Source of the DNA: Labrenzia sp. CE80 | Lineage (GTDB): Bacteria; Pseudomonadota; Alphaproteobacteria; Rhizobiales; Stappiaceae | Direction of reading: 5' to 3' | DNA: 64,000 nucleotides | NCBI RefSeq assembly: GCF_009650605.1 | Contig: NZ_WAJT01000002.1 | Span: 372,001 to 436,000 of the forward strand | Part shown: positions 8,199-17,490 of the stretch, in pieces | How the letters are laid out: every line of letters starts with the position of its first letter | Position numbering within the stretch: position 1 is the stretch's first letter | Program-made: the position numbers and the translations under genes | Notes under the pieces: generated by a model | Databases searched by the model: none | What the model was told of the DNA's origin: nothing | What the model saw: the letters and a program-made list of their open reading frames with translations, nothing else

Positions 8199-9197
8199 AT
8201 GGCAGACAAGATCTTTCCGGATCTGGATCCGGCCTCCTATGTTCGTCATGCGTTGCATTCTGCTGAGCGTGATTGGCCGGAGACAAATTGTTATCTTGAT
8301 GTCTGGCTTGAGGTTCTGCCTGCGCTCGATCTGCCGCCGGAGGCCTGTTTAGCCTATTCCTTAATGCAGGATTTCGAGGGCGATCAGTTCACTTTTTTCA
8401 AGGTACCGCTCGAGGATCTGGAAAGCCTCTATGACCTCAGGGTCACCGAGCTTGCCATTTACGATCGCGTTGAGACGCACGTGCTGGAGCAGATCAGCCG
8501 CGGTCGCCTCTCACTTGTTGAGGTCGACAGCTACTTCCTCCCCGATACGCAAGGTGTCGGGTACCATCAGTCCCACGGCAAGACGACGATTGCGATCAAC
8601 CGGCTCGACATTGAAACCCGGACGATGGATTATTTCCACGGCCTTGGACTTCACCACCTTGAGGGTGACGACTTCGACGGTGTCTTCCAGCGCGGTGCCC
8701 ATGCGCGCGACTTGCCGTTTCTGCCCTATACCGAGTTCGTCAAGCTGCCTGAGGCAAACATCGCCCCGTCAGAGCTGGTTGAACGCTCGCAAGCGCTGCT
8801 CGCGGCCTATCTGGCAAAACGCCCCAAGCACAATCCGGTTGCCGCCTTTGCTGAGGTCTTCCCTCGCCAGGTGGAGGAGGTCGCCGAGCGTCCGTTCGAG
8901 TTTTTCCATCTGTATGCCTTCAACACGCTGCGCCAGCTCGGAGCCAATTTTGAGCTTTTCGCTGCGCACCTTGATTGGCTCGGCCGCAATGGTGTTGTGG
9001 GACTGGATGCGCCTGCAGACGCAGCGGGTCGTATCTCTACGACCTGCAAAACAGTTCAATTCCAGCTGGCGCGTGCTGTCATGCGCAAGAAGTTCGACAA
9101 GCTTCAGCCCGCACTTGAGCCTGCCATCACGGCATGGAGCGAGTTGACCGCTTCCCTTGACGATCGTTTTGCCAAGCCCAGCTGCGAAGCAGCCTGA
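8199..9197 (+). CDS. DUF1839 family protein
   Basis: 332 residues, recognised as DUF1839, a family known mainly as a companion of aaRS-like carrier-protein ligases. No signal peptide or membrane segment is visible. Distinct blocks are CYLDVWLEVLPALDL near residue 28, EVDSYFLPDTQGVGYHQSHGKTTI near 108-131 and FHGLGLHHLEGDDFDGVF near 147-164, rich in His, Asp and Glu and possibly metal- or substrate-binding. GGAGGGG precedes the ATG. It sits between the ligase and the GH2 gene with gaps of 16 and 2 bases. Function is unknown; a transferase role using the aminoacyl carrier is one possibility suggested only by context. Confidence 0.82.
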   Translation: MADKIFPDLDPASYVRHALHSAERDWPETNCYLDVWLEVLPALDLPPEACLAYSLMQDFEGDQFTFFKVPLEDLESLYDLRVTELAIYDRVETHVLEQISRGRLSLVEVDSYFLPDTQGVGYHQSHGKTTIAINRLDIETRTMDYFHGLGLHHLEGDDFDGVFQRGAHARDLPFLPYTEFVKLPEANIAPSELVERSQALLAAYLAKRPKHNPVAAFAEVFPRQVEEVAERPFEFFHLYAFNTLRQLGANFELFAAHLDWLGRNGVVGLDAPADAAGRISTTCKTVQFQLARAVMRKKFDKLQPALEPAITAWSELTASLDDRFAKPSCEAA

Positions 9198-9199
9198 AG

Positions 9200-11686
9200 A
9201 TGTCTCTCGCCTTGTCTGTATCCGGCAACCGGGTCTCCGAACTTACCGAGGGTTGGCGCCTTCTTTTGACGGACGCGAATGCCTATCCGGATCCGTCAGA
9301 TCTTTCTGGCGCATCAGGTTGGGTTGAGGCCAGCGTCCCGGGAACGGTTGCTGGAGCCTTGACCGCCGCGGGTCTCTATGATCCGGAAAAACCGTCTCCG
9401 CTACACGATAAGGATGCCTGGTACGTCGTGCCACTGACGGTCGAGACGCCGGGCAAGCGTGAGCTTGTCTTCGATGGCCTTGCGACGCTTGCCGAGATCT
9501 ATCTGGATGGCGTTCAGATCGCATATTCGGACAACATGTTTTTGCGGCAGACGGTCGAAGTCGATCTATCGGGGAAGCATGATCTCGCGATCTGCTTCCG
9601 CGCCTTGGCACCCCATCTTGAGCGCAAAGGGCCTCGCGCCCGCTGGCGTCCCCAACTGGCGACTTCCCAGGGGCTTCGTTTGGTCAGAACCACGCTGCTG
9701 GGCCATATGCCGGGCTGGTGTCCCGAGATCCATGCAGTCGGCCCCTGGAGGCCGATCAGCCTGAGCGAGCCAAGCAATCTTCGAGCCGAAGGTCTCCGGA
9801 TGACGGCTAGCCTGGATGAGGCAGGCTGTGGCGTTCTGCAAGTCGACCTGGCATTGGTAGGCCCTGCAAGCGAGGTTTACTTGCACTGCGCCGGCAAAAA
9901 AGCGCGTCTGACGCGTACCTCCAGCGGCCGATATCACGGCGAGTTACTTTTGCCAGACATCGCTCCCTGGATGCCGCATACCCATGGTCAGCCGACGCTA
10001 CATGCAGTCTGCATCGACGTCGGCGGCGAGAAAATCGATCTCGGGAAGACAGGTTTCCGGACCATCGCGGAGGATCGTGGTGACGACGGCAAAGGCTTCG
10101 GCCTTGTCGTCAACGGTGTGCCGGTATTTTGTCGCGGTGCAGTTTGGACGTCAGCAGACCTCTTGAACTTGTCGGGGGACACAGAAAGCTACCGTCACCT
10201 GCTGGAGCTTGCCCGCGATGCTGGCATGAACATGCTCCGCATCGGCGGGACCATGGTCTATGAGTCTCGCGCCTTTTTTGAACTCTGTGATGAGCTCGGC
10301 ATTCTGATTTGGCAGGATTTTCAATTCGCCAACTACGACTATCCCGTCAAGGACGAGGCATTTGTCGAAAGCGTCCGCACCGAGGCCCGGCAGCAGCTTT
10401 TACGGTCGCAGGGATGTCCGTCCCTCGGGGTACTGTGCGGGGGCAGCGAGATTTACCAGCAGGGCGCCATGATGGGATTGCCAGAAGAACGCTGGAAGGG
10501 ACCCCTGTGTACGGAGATCCTTGCGAATGTTGCTGCTGAGTTTCGTGCGGATGTGCCCTATGTCGAGAACTCGCCTTGCCAAGGCGCTCTGCCGTTCTCG
10601 GCGAATGAGGGCATTGCCCATTATTACGGTGTAGGCGCCTATCAGCGGCCACTTGAAGATGCACGTCGCGCAGAAGTGCGTTTTGCGGCTGAATGCCTAG
10701 CCTTTTCGAACGTACCGGAGGCCGAGACACTCGAGAAGCACTTGCCTGCCAAACCCGGGCATGATCCGCGCTGGAAAGAACGCATACCCCGTGATCGCGG
10801 TGCCGGTTGGGACTTTGAGGATGTGCGCGATCATTACATCAAGGCGCACTATGGCGTCGACCCGGCGGAGCTGCGCTATTGCGATCCGGAGAGGTACTTG
10901 GACCTGTCGCGTGCGTTGACCGGCGAGATCATGGAGACGACCTTTGCGGAGTGGCGCCGTGCGCGATCCAGCTGCAAGGGGGCACTTGTCTGGACCTATC
11001 AGGATCTGATGCCAGGCGCGGGCTGGGGTCTTGTCGACTCAACTGGCGTGCCGAAGCCGGCGTATTATGCCCTGAAACGAGCATTCCGACCTGTCACCGT
11101 CAACCTGACCGACGAAGGGACAAATGGGCTGGCGGTCCATGTGATCAACGACACGGGTCAATCCCGCGATCTTGTTTTGACCCTGACCTGTCTTCGCGAC
11201 GGAGCAACGCCTGTGGTGTCGGGCGAGCGCGAGATGGCGCTTCCCGCTCACAGCAATCTGCAACTTGCAGCAACCGATCTCTTCGGCGCGTTTTTCGATA
11301 CCACCTACGCCTACCGCTTCGGCCCGCCTGCCCATGATGTCACAGTCGCACGCCTAACTGATCCCGAGAGCGATGAGATCGTGGCCGACGCGTTTCATTT
11401 TCCTGGTGGATTTGAAACGAGGCAATGGCCGGCGAAGCTTGAATTGGAGATGCAGCGCGTAACGGACGACCTGTGGGTTCTCAGTTTGACCGCTGACAAG
11501 TTCCTCCCGTCGGTCCATTTGCGTGACGAGAACTTTCGACCAAGTGAGAATTGGTTTCACCTGGGCCCCAACACGCGCAAGGTGATCCGTCTTGCGCGGA
11601 ACCAATCTGCTGGCCCCACTGCCAAACCCTGTGGAACGATTTACAACTTGGGTCGCGTCGCTCCGGCGGCATATTCAGCGACTTGA
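9200..11686 (+). CDS. Glycoside hydrolase family 2 (beta-mannosidase-like)
   Basis: 828 residues with the GH2 order of sugar-binding beta domain (to about 190), Ig-like domain (about 200-290), TIM barrel (about 300-630) and C-terminal beta domains. ASVPGTVAGAL and DKDAWYVVPL near the N-terminus match beta-mannosidase/exo-glucosaminidase relatives. The likely acid/base is Glu in LCGGSEIYQQ and the likely nucleophile is Glu in FAAECLAFSN. No signal peptide is seen, so a cytoplasmic role on an intermediate or imported glycan is more likely than secretion. ATG lies two bases after the DUF1839 stop. It converges on the two-domain hydrolase gene, which ends three bases away. The substrate is not established. 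Confidence 0.85.
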   Translation: MSLALSVSGNRVSELTEGWRLLLTDANAYPDPSDLSGASGWVEASVPGTVAGALTAAGLYDPEKPSPLHDKDAWYVVPLTVETPGKRELVFDGLATLAEIYLDGVQIAYSDNMFLRQTVEVDLSGKHDLAICFRALAPHLERKGPRARWRPQLATSQGLRLVRTTLLGHMPGWCPEIHAVGPWRPISLSEPSNLRAEGLRMTASLDEAGCGVLQVDLALVGPASEVYLHCAGKKARLTRTSSGRYHGELLLPDIAPWMPHTHGQPTLHAVCIDVGGEKIDLGKTGFRTIAEDRGDDGKGFGLVVNGVPVFCRGAVWTSADLLNLSGDTESYRHLLELARDAGMNMLRIGGTMVYESRAFFELCDELGILIWQDFQFANYDYPVKDEAFVESVRTEARQQLLRSQGCPSLGVLCGGSEIYQQGAMMGLPEERWKGPLCTEILANVAAEFRADVPYVENSPCQGALPFSANEGIAHYYGVGAYQRPLEDARRAEVRFAAECLAFSNVPEAETLEKHLPAKPGHDPRWKERIPRDRGAGWDFEDVRDHYIKAHYGVDPAELRYCDPERYLDLSRALTGEIMETTFAEWRRARSSCKGALVWTYQDLMPGAGWGLVDSTGVPKPAYYALKRAFRPVTVNLTDEGTNGLAVHVINDTGQSRDLVLTLTCLRDGATPVVSGEREMALPAHSNLQLAATDLFGAFFDTTYAYRFGPPAHDVTVARLTDPESDEIVADAFHFPGGFETRQWPAKLELEMQRVTDDLWVLSLTADKFLPSVHLRDENFRPSENWFHLGPNTRKVIRLARNQSAGPTAKPCGTIYNLGRVAPAAYSAT

Positions 11687-11688
11687 AC

Positions 11689-13443
11689 TCAGCTGTCTTG
11701 CTGGTACCTAGTCTTCGAGGAGTTTGCGAGTGTGTCTAGATAGATCTGCTGGGACTTATGGCTGGTCAGATTGTGATCGGCATTTTCGATCATTGTGATC
11801 CGCATTGTTGGATAATGTTCTGATCTCTCCATGGACTTGCCGAGCACATTTTGAACATGAGAAAGCCCCGGATCTCCGACGCTAAAGAGCAGCTTGATTC
11901 CGACGTCGCGTTTTACGAGTTGATCCAGTTCTCTATGCACTTGCGCAAAGATACGCGAATAGGGTGAAAGCCCGAATGTGAATGGCGCTGTGGCATATTC
12001 TGCTTTTTTGAGAAGTCGTTTCACCAGGAAACGTGCAAGTGGCAAGACCGCGACACGGCCAGATAAAAGCTTCAGGACCTTTTCTGGCGAAAAAAACTTT
12101 CGACCGTAGTCGCTGGTGCTTGTGTGATCGAATCTGAGGGCGTTTGCGATATCGTCTCTTGGGTCCCATAGAAAACGCTGAAGATTCACGGCAACCACGT
12201 CCGCAATTCGCGGGTCAGAGATCGCACCGCGCAAAGCCAGATAGGCGCCACTACAGGTACCTGCAGCGATAACGCTTTTTATGTTTTGAGCTCCAAGATG
12301 ATCGAGTGCGGCGCTGAGATCAGCGAGTTGAGACACGTTATAGTGGACAATCTCTGGCCCGTTTCTGGCCGGGCGGCTGTCTCCGATATCCGCGCAATCT
12401 ATCCGGAAAGATGGAATCCCAGCGCCGGCAAGCCATCTGGCGCCATCGGTCGCGTTGCGGGCCCATCCCGCGCGTGGCGTGCCGCCAGCGTTCAAAAATA
12501 AAATGGGAACCCCTTTTTGAGCACCGTTCGGGGTGCACCAAGTTCCAACCAGATTGTTCTCAGGTCCGAAAGTGACGGTGGTTTCTGAGAACGATAGATC
12601 TTCGAGAACGCAGTCAGGTTCAGAGCATGTTGTTTGTGACGCAGCACGCGCGGGTGCGACGCTTTTTATCCAGGACCGTGCTTTCTGTATCTCCTCATCG
12701 GGAGTTACTGCAGCGGTCGGGTCTGTCATCAAAGCGTCGTACCCCATAAAAATCGCGGTCTCGCTTTTTGTCTCGCGAGACATGATCTCTTCGGCAATTT
12801 CAGTTTCTTTCACGCGGCCTGGACGTGGAAAAATCAAAACCGGCACGTCAGGAGCGATGGCCGTTGGACTTAGTTTGAGGTCTTTGATCTCTGTCGCCAA
12901 GCTATCGGCCATCGACAGACCTGCAACGTTTAGCGATGCACCTTTTTGTATGTCTGGCTTGACCCGGGTGACCTCCGCGATCATTGACGCGCGGAGCTGC
13001 AGTTCTCTTAGGTACCCACGCCCATTTTTTGGTGGCGCAAACAGCACTGAAGCCGCCAAGGGCAGGGGAAGCTGCTGCGCTATATTCGCGGCCAATAGCG
13101 CGCCAAAGCCAATGCCAACGAGAATGAGCTTTTCGACCCCGCTTGAGTTGGCCAGACAGTTGGCCGCAGAAAAAATGATGTTTTGGTGTTCAGCGAGGCA
13201 TTGGACATCGACCGCGTTGGCCGATGAGTTTCCTAAACCTGGATAGTCAAAACGGATCGATGGGTAGCCGTCTGTCGCTAGCCCATCTGCCAGAATTCTG
13301 AGCATGCGGTGAGCACAGAGGCCCTCATATCCCCAGTCGTTGCATAGTATGACCCCGGTTGAGCCAAGAGCGCCATGGACGACTGCGGTCGTATCGTCAA
13401 GCCGTACGACTTCTAGGGGCGGGTAAGGGGTGCCGCTATTCAT
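11689..13443 (-). CDS. Tandem two-domain alpha/beta hydrolase, polysaccharide-locus type
   Basis: 584 residues carrying two alpha/beta-hydrolase domains in tandem (about 1-260 and 285-570). In the first, the nucleophile elbow reads G-I-G-F-G (110-114), so the usual Ser is Gly. In the second it is G-T-C-S-G (395-399), with Cys397 at the nucleophile position; a C-terminal MIENADHNLTS offers the catalytic His. Similar GxCSG hydrolases are known from exopolysaccharide and exosortase loci. No signal peptide is visible. It is the last gene of the minus-strand arm of the polysaccharide locus (GT4, flippase, hydrolase) and converges on the GH2 gene. The first domain may be structural or binding only. 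Confidence 0.78.
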   Translation of the reverse strand: MNSGTPYPPLEVVRLDDTTAVVHGALGSTGVILCNDWGYEGLCAHRMLRILADGLATDGYPSIRFDYPGLGNSSANAVDVQCLAEHQNIIFSAANCLANSSGVEKLILVGIGFGALLAANIAQQLPLPLAASVLFAPPKNGRGYLRELQLRASMIAEVTRVKPDIQKGASLNVAGLSMADSLATEIKDLKLSPTAIAPDVPVLIFPRPGRVKETEIAEEIMSRETKSETAIFMGYDALMTDPTAAVTPDEEIQKARSWIKSVAPARAASQTTCSEPDCVLEDLSFSETTVTFGPENNLVGTWCTPNGAQKGVPILFLNAGGTPRAGWARNATDGARWLAGAGIPSFRIDCADIGDSRPARNGPEIVHYNVSQLADLSAALDHLGAQNIKSVIAAGTCSGAYLALRGAISDPRIADVVAVNLQRFLWDPRDDIANALRFDHTSTSDYGRKFFSPEKVLKLLSGRVAVLPLARFLVKRLLKKAEYATAPFTFGLSPYSRIFAQVHRELDQLVKRDVGIKLLFSVGDPGLSHVQNVLGKSMERSEHYPTMRITMIENADHNLTSHKSQQIYLDTLANSSKTRYQQDS

Positions 13444-13494
13444 CTGCGAGTGCGCTTTCTTTCGACAAAAAGGTGTTATTTTAAATGTCAGAGA

Positions 13495-14847
13495 TCATGA
13501 TCCACCATTGGCCTGGTGGCGCATTGATCCGAGTGTTTTGAAGATGGCTGTTGCCATGTTGTCGACACTCCATCTGCGTATCGCCCATCTGCGAGCGATC
13601 AGGTGAACGACTGTCAGCTGGGTGATACTCGCAATAGCAATTCCGACCAGGCCGAACCAATATCCTAGGAGAGCAAGCAGTCCGAGATAGAAAATGAAAA
13701 CGACAGCGCGCGCGCCCAAAATGTATTTCTCACCTCCGCCAATCATTGTTAGCCAGGTGCCCGGACCAAAGAATGCATGAATGATCGACCCTAAACTTAG
13801 GACGAGCAGAACATTGAAATTCTGGGGAAACGATTGATCAAATTGGCGGAGAATGAATTCGCCGGCAAAGTAGAGGAAAATGGCGCCGATCAAGGCGCAA
13901 ACAAAGCTCCCGGCCGATAACAACGCGGTCACATATTGCGCGCCAGTCTTGTCGTTATTTTGAAAGCGAGCTGCAATCAAAGGAACTCCGACGGTATCGA
14001 TCGCGAGAACGGGTAACGTAAGCAACATCGAAATTCGGTAGGCCACGAAATAGAACGCCGCGGCCTCCAGGCTCAAGACGAGCCCAATCAGGATAGTTTC
14101 CAGATAGCTGGCGGCAGAAATGAAGAAATTATTTGACGTAAAATAGAAGGTTTCGATGTTCCATTTCCGCCAGTCGATCGCGTTTTGCGAACGGGCATCA
14201 GGACGCAAGAACCGCAGTCCTTCGGCGTTCACAAATCGGGCGACTTGATAGACGATCATCAGTGCTAGCAAGAAGGTCACGAGGCCGGCTGCTTGAACGC
14301 CGGTGGTAAGGTAACCGCCATACGCAAGCGCTGGGAGTGATACCGCACATAACGTCCGCCAAATATTTTCGCGAGGTGCGAGTGCGAGGGCGATCTGGCC
14401 GTGAATTCGAAAATAGTTTTGTAGATACTCGCTTAAGGTAAAGATAGCACCGAACAGCAAAGCGACCGGCAGATAGCAATACGGGTTTGGGAGGCTGTCT
14501 GAAAATACATAAACCACGAAGGCTGCTGCCAGTTGCAGTCCGCAGCCCACGCCGAGCCAAGTCGCGTTGGCGAGCAAAACGTCCTGGTTGGTGAGCCCTT
14601 TCTGATGCCCACCGACCCGGTAGTGTTTCACCAAAAGGATGTGCTGTCCGAAAACCAAGATAAGTCCGAGCGAGCTTCCAACGGAAAACAGGAAGATGTA
14701 GAGGCCGTATTCTTCAGTGCTGAGGGCATGACTGGCCGCATATAGCACCAAGAAGCTCAGGACGGTGCTGCCGAAACGGCTGCCCAGTGACCAGATTAGG
14801 CGATAGATGTTTGTCTTGGCCTCGAAAATTTTTTCAAGAATACTCAC
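13495..14847 (-). CDS. Polysaccharide flippase (Wzx-like, MOP superfamily)
   Basis: 450 residues, almost entirely hydrophobic, with about 12-14 membrane helices. The N-terminus has SLGSRFGSTVLSFLVLYAASHALSTEEYGLYIFLFS, the usual first two helices of a Wzx/RfbX-type translocase, and a long basic C-terminal tail (RRWAIRRW). It is expected to move lipid-linked repeat units across the inner membrane. It starts six bases downstream of the GT4 stop, so the two are probably one transcript, and the hydrolase follows after 51 bases. Substrate specificity cannot be predicted. Confidence 0.85.
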   Translation of the reverse strand: MSILEKIFEAKTNIYRLIWSLGSRFGSTVLSFLVLYAASHALSTEEYGLYIFLFSVGSSLGLILVFGQHILLVKHYRVGGHQKGLTNQDVLLANATWLGVGCGLQLAAAFVVYVFSDSLPNPYCYLPVALLFGAIFTLSEYLQNYFRIHGQIALALAPRENIWRTLCAVSLPALAYGGYLTTGVQAAGLVTFLLALMIVYQVARFVNAEGLRFLRPDARSQNAIDWRKWNIETFYFTSNNFFISAASYLETILIGLVLSLEAAAFYFVAYRISMLLTLPVLAIDTVGVPLIAARFQNNDKTGAQYVTALLSAGSFVCALIGAIFLYFAGEFILRQFDQSFPQNFNVLLVLSLGSIIHAFFGPGTWLTMIGGGEKYILGARAVVFIFYLGLLALLGYWFGLVGIAIASITQLTVVHLIARRWAIRRWSVDNMATAIFKTLGSMRHQANGGS

Positions 14848-14853
14848 GCGAGA

Positions 14854-16065
14854 TCAGCTCTCTGCCGTTTCTAGTTGTTGGTATCGGGCGCAGACCTGAT
14901 CAAGGAAGCGCGTGTACATGCGACCTAAGTTGGGTTGCAGGTATTCAGAAGCGGAAGCGAGTGCGCCTTCCGAAAGGTCATTGTAGAGCTGCTCTGACGT
15001 CGCAATCTTCAAGATCGCATCTTTTAGGCTGATCGGATCGTCGGCCCTGAAACTGAAGCCATTGAAGCCTTCTTTGATGTTCTCAGCCACGCCACCTATG
15101 TCTGTCGAAACAACCGGAACTGCATGTGCGAATGCCTCTATGGATGCACGACCGAAGGCTTCCCGGCCGATGGTCGGATAAATGAGAAGGTCAACATCTT
15201 GAAGAAAGGCTTCGGGATCCACCCAGCCGGTAAACCTGCTCTTGTGTGCCGGAAATTGGTCCCGCACCTGCTCAGCGAATGCATCGCGTCCTTTGCCTGC
15301 GATAACAAATTCAACGTTTAAATCTTCGGGTAAAAGTTGTGCAGCCTGTGCGAGTGTTTCCAGGCCCTTGAAACGAGTGTGAACGCCTAGAAAACCCACC
15401 CTGAAAGGGCGCTCATTGGGGAAGTGTCTTGGCTTGGTCGTTTGGACTTTATTGATCGCGGCAGGGATCCTTTGAGTAACCGCATTGGCGAAGTACCCCT
15501 GTTCTGTGTGCCGTCGAATTATATCTTCAGACTCTCCAATGACGCCATCAACGAACCGGGAGAGAAATTTCTTACCGATCGAGGTCGCTTTACAACCGAT
15601 GCATTGCTGCTCGCAATTATGATCATTTTTCCGCATGGTTGCGTTCCAGCACATAAGAAATGTACTGAAAGTTATATGGACGACAGGAACACCTAAAGCA
15701 TGTGCTGCTGCCCACGTTGCGACATTGGTATTCTCGATACTGATCGTTACAACCACGTCCGGTTGAAACGATGAAATTTCTTGTTTCATGGTAAGATATG
15801 CCTTGGGGTTGCCGTTTTCCAAGGCATGCCAAACCATCTTCTTCCACGAGGGTCTTGGCGTATAATAGTTCCAATAGATGTTTTGAGAGCGAATCCGATG
15901 AACCGGAATTCCCTCATAAACTTCGTGCGTATCCTCATCGCTCACGTTGACCACTAGCAAGTCATGCCCCTCGGCAATGAGCATTTTTGCGATGATAAAC
16001 GAAGAGATGGGACCGCCCCCATCCGCGAAGGGAGGAAATGCGGCACACGGCATTAGAATGCGCAT
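14854..16065 (-). CDS. GT4-family glycosyltransferase, polysaccharide locus minus arm
   Basis: About 403 residues from ATG 16065 (MRILMPCAAFPPFADGGGP, the typical GT4 opening with a glycine-rich loop). A start at 16131 would add 22 residues that look unlike the family. The C-terminal domain has VGFLGVHTRFKGLETL and a REAFGRASIEAFAHAVPVV segment carrying the E(x7)E element. A Cys/His cluster (CWNATMRKNDHNCEQQCIGCK, about 142-162) sits in the acceptor domain and could bind a metal, as in some GT4 enzymes with cysteine-rich inserts. It heads the minus arm of the locus and is divergent from the deacetylase gene. The sugar and acceptor are unknown. Confidence 0.85.
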   Translation of the reverse strand: MRILMPCAAFPPFADGGGPISSFIIAKMLIAEGHDLLVVNVSDEDTHEVYEGIPVHRIRSQNIYWNYYTPRPSWKKMVWHALENGNPKAYLTMKQEISSFQPDVVVTISIENTNVATWAAAHALGVPVVHITFSTFLMCWNATMRKNDHNCEQQCIGCKATSIGKKFLSRFVDGVIGESEDIIRRHTEQGYFANAVTQRIPAAINKVQTTKPRHFPNERPFRVGFLGVHTRFKGLETLAQAAQLLPEDLNVEFVIAGKGRDAFAEQVRDQFPAHKSRFTGWVDPEAFLQDVDLLIYPTIGREAFGRASIEAFAHAVPVVSTDIGGVAENIKEGFNGFSFRADDPISLKDAILKIATSEQLYNDLSEGALASASEYLQPNLGRMYTRFLDQVCARYQQLETAES

Positions 16066-16404
16066 GAGGAAGGCTTTCTTCTGTAAACTTTGAAAATTCT
16101 GATAGCAGAAAATACTTTCTGGAACGTTCAAGCGATGAGTTCTCGTCGATAGTAAATGAAGAAATCTGCGTAGCTTTTTATCAAGCTCTTCATGTTTGAT
16201 CGCTAAAGGCTATTCTTGTCGTTTCCAAAACGTCGAAATTCCCGACGAGATAGATTTGGAAACATATCTTTAGACTTGAATTTAATTTTCGGCCCAGTCA
16301 CAGGCATGTGAATGTGGCGTTGAGAACCATGAGTTAGCTTCTGAAAATGTGAGAATAAGGTCCGTGTCGGCTAAACATTGGGATTGTTATTGAAGGTGGT
16401 TTTG
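16066..16404. other. Divergent intergenic region of the polysaccharide locus
   Basis: A 339-base gap between two divergent gene arms, clearly more A+T-rich than the flanking genes, with several T-runs and A-runs. It must hold the promoters of both arms. No convincing sigma-70 pair or dyad operator could be fixed by eye. The only clear signal is the AAGGTGG ribosome-binding site at about 16391-16397 for the deacetylase. Confidence 0.55.
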
Positions 16405-17490
16405 ATGAGTGAGGGGAACCCAACAATTACGCCGTCAATGACAGGCATTCAGCAGGCAAAGCGAAAAGTTAAGAATTGTGCGTTGCGTTTTTTTGATATG
16501 AGCGGATTTGCTAGCTTAATTGGCCGAATATACGGCGGTCGTGGCGTTATCCTGATGTTTCATGAGTTCACGCGTGAGCCTAAAGCTCTTTTGGGTCAAG
16601 GCTGCAGGGCTTCGGATTTTGAAGCCGCGTTGCGGACGATCGTCAGTCAAGGGCGCGACATCGTGACGTTGTCTGAAGCGCTGATCAGATTGAAGGATCC
16701 TCAGTCGCAGCCATTTGCTGTTCTTACGTTTGACGACGGATATCGTTCAAATCTTGAATTGGCTTTGCCCATCATGGAAAAGTTTCATGCACCTGCAACT
16801 ATCTTTGTTCCGACCGAAATGATGACGAGATCAATCAATGCGTGGTGGTTGGGTGTCCGACAGATGTTTATTGACAATGACCGCGTCTCTTTTGACCCGA
16901 TGGGCGTGACATTTGAAGTTACTGATGTTGCGTCGAAGACCGCTGCATTAATGCAGGTTGTCGCTTGGGTTTGGGATGACTTTAGGCGTGTTGAGCAGCT
17001 TGGTAGCGTGTTTGCGAGCACAAATGTCTCGCTACCCGATATTGTGGATGAGCTCGCGATTACGGAAGAGGAAATGATCAATATTGACCAAAATCCTCTG
17101 ATCGAGATCGGCGCTCATACGACCACGCATCGCGCCTTATCCTACCTAACTGATGATGAAGTGATGAGCGACATCGGTGACAACAAGGCGTATTTGGAAG
17201 AAAAGTTGCAACGGCAAGTGAAGCATTTCGCTTACCCATATGGGGCTCCCTCGATATCTGGTACGAGAGAAGCGCTGATTGCAAAAAAATTGGGTTTTGA
17301 AACGGCTATGACCACTGAAGCTGGATGTCTGTTTCCGGACCATTTGATGGATCCGTTTCTTTTGCCACGGCAGGACGGGGAAAATACCGAGGAGGGCAAC
17401 GCACAGGTCGCGTGTGGAGCAAATGGTGTTTTCCGGGCGATTGCATCGAAATTCGGCTCGCCAATCGTGAATGCGCGGCCATTCTCGTGA
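16405..17490 (+). CDS. Polysaccharide deacetylase (NodB/CE4) family protein
   Basis: 361 residues from ATG 16405, preceded by AAGGTGG at seven bases; a TTG frame upstream was rejected. CE4 motifs are present: LTFDDGYRSN (motif 1, metal- and base-providing Asp pair) and the metal-binding GAHTTTHRAL (His-x3-His). FAYPYGAPS supplies the later groove motif. No clear signal peptide, though the N-terminus (FASLIGRIYGGRGVILMFHEF) is hydrophobic. Removes N- or O-acetyl groups from sugars, probably tailoring the locus polysaccharide or an intermediate. The stop overlaps the GTG start of the next glycosyltransferase (GTGA). Confidence 0.86.
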   Translation: MSEGNPTITPSMTGIQQAKRKVKNCALRFFDMSGFASLIGRIYGGRGVILMFHEFTREPKALLGQGCRASDFEAALRTIVSQGRDIVTLSEALIRLKDPQSQPFAVLTFDDGYRSNLELALPIMEKFHAPATIFVPTEMMTRSINAWWLGVRQMFIDNDRVSFDPMGVTFEVTDVASKTAALMQVVAWVWDDFRRVEQLGSVFASTNVSLPDIVDELAITEEEMINIDQNPLIEIGAHTTTHRALSYLTDDEVMSDIGDNKAYLEEKLQRQVKHFAYPYGAPSISGTREALIAKKLGFETAMTTEAGCLFPDHLMDPFLLPRQDGENTEEGNAQVACGANGVFRAIASKFGSPIVNARPFS

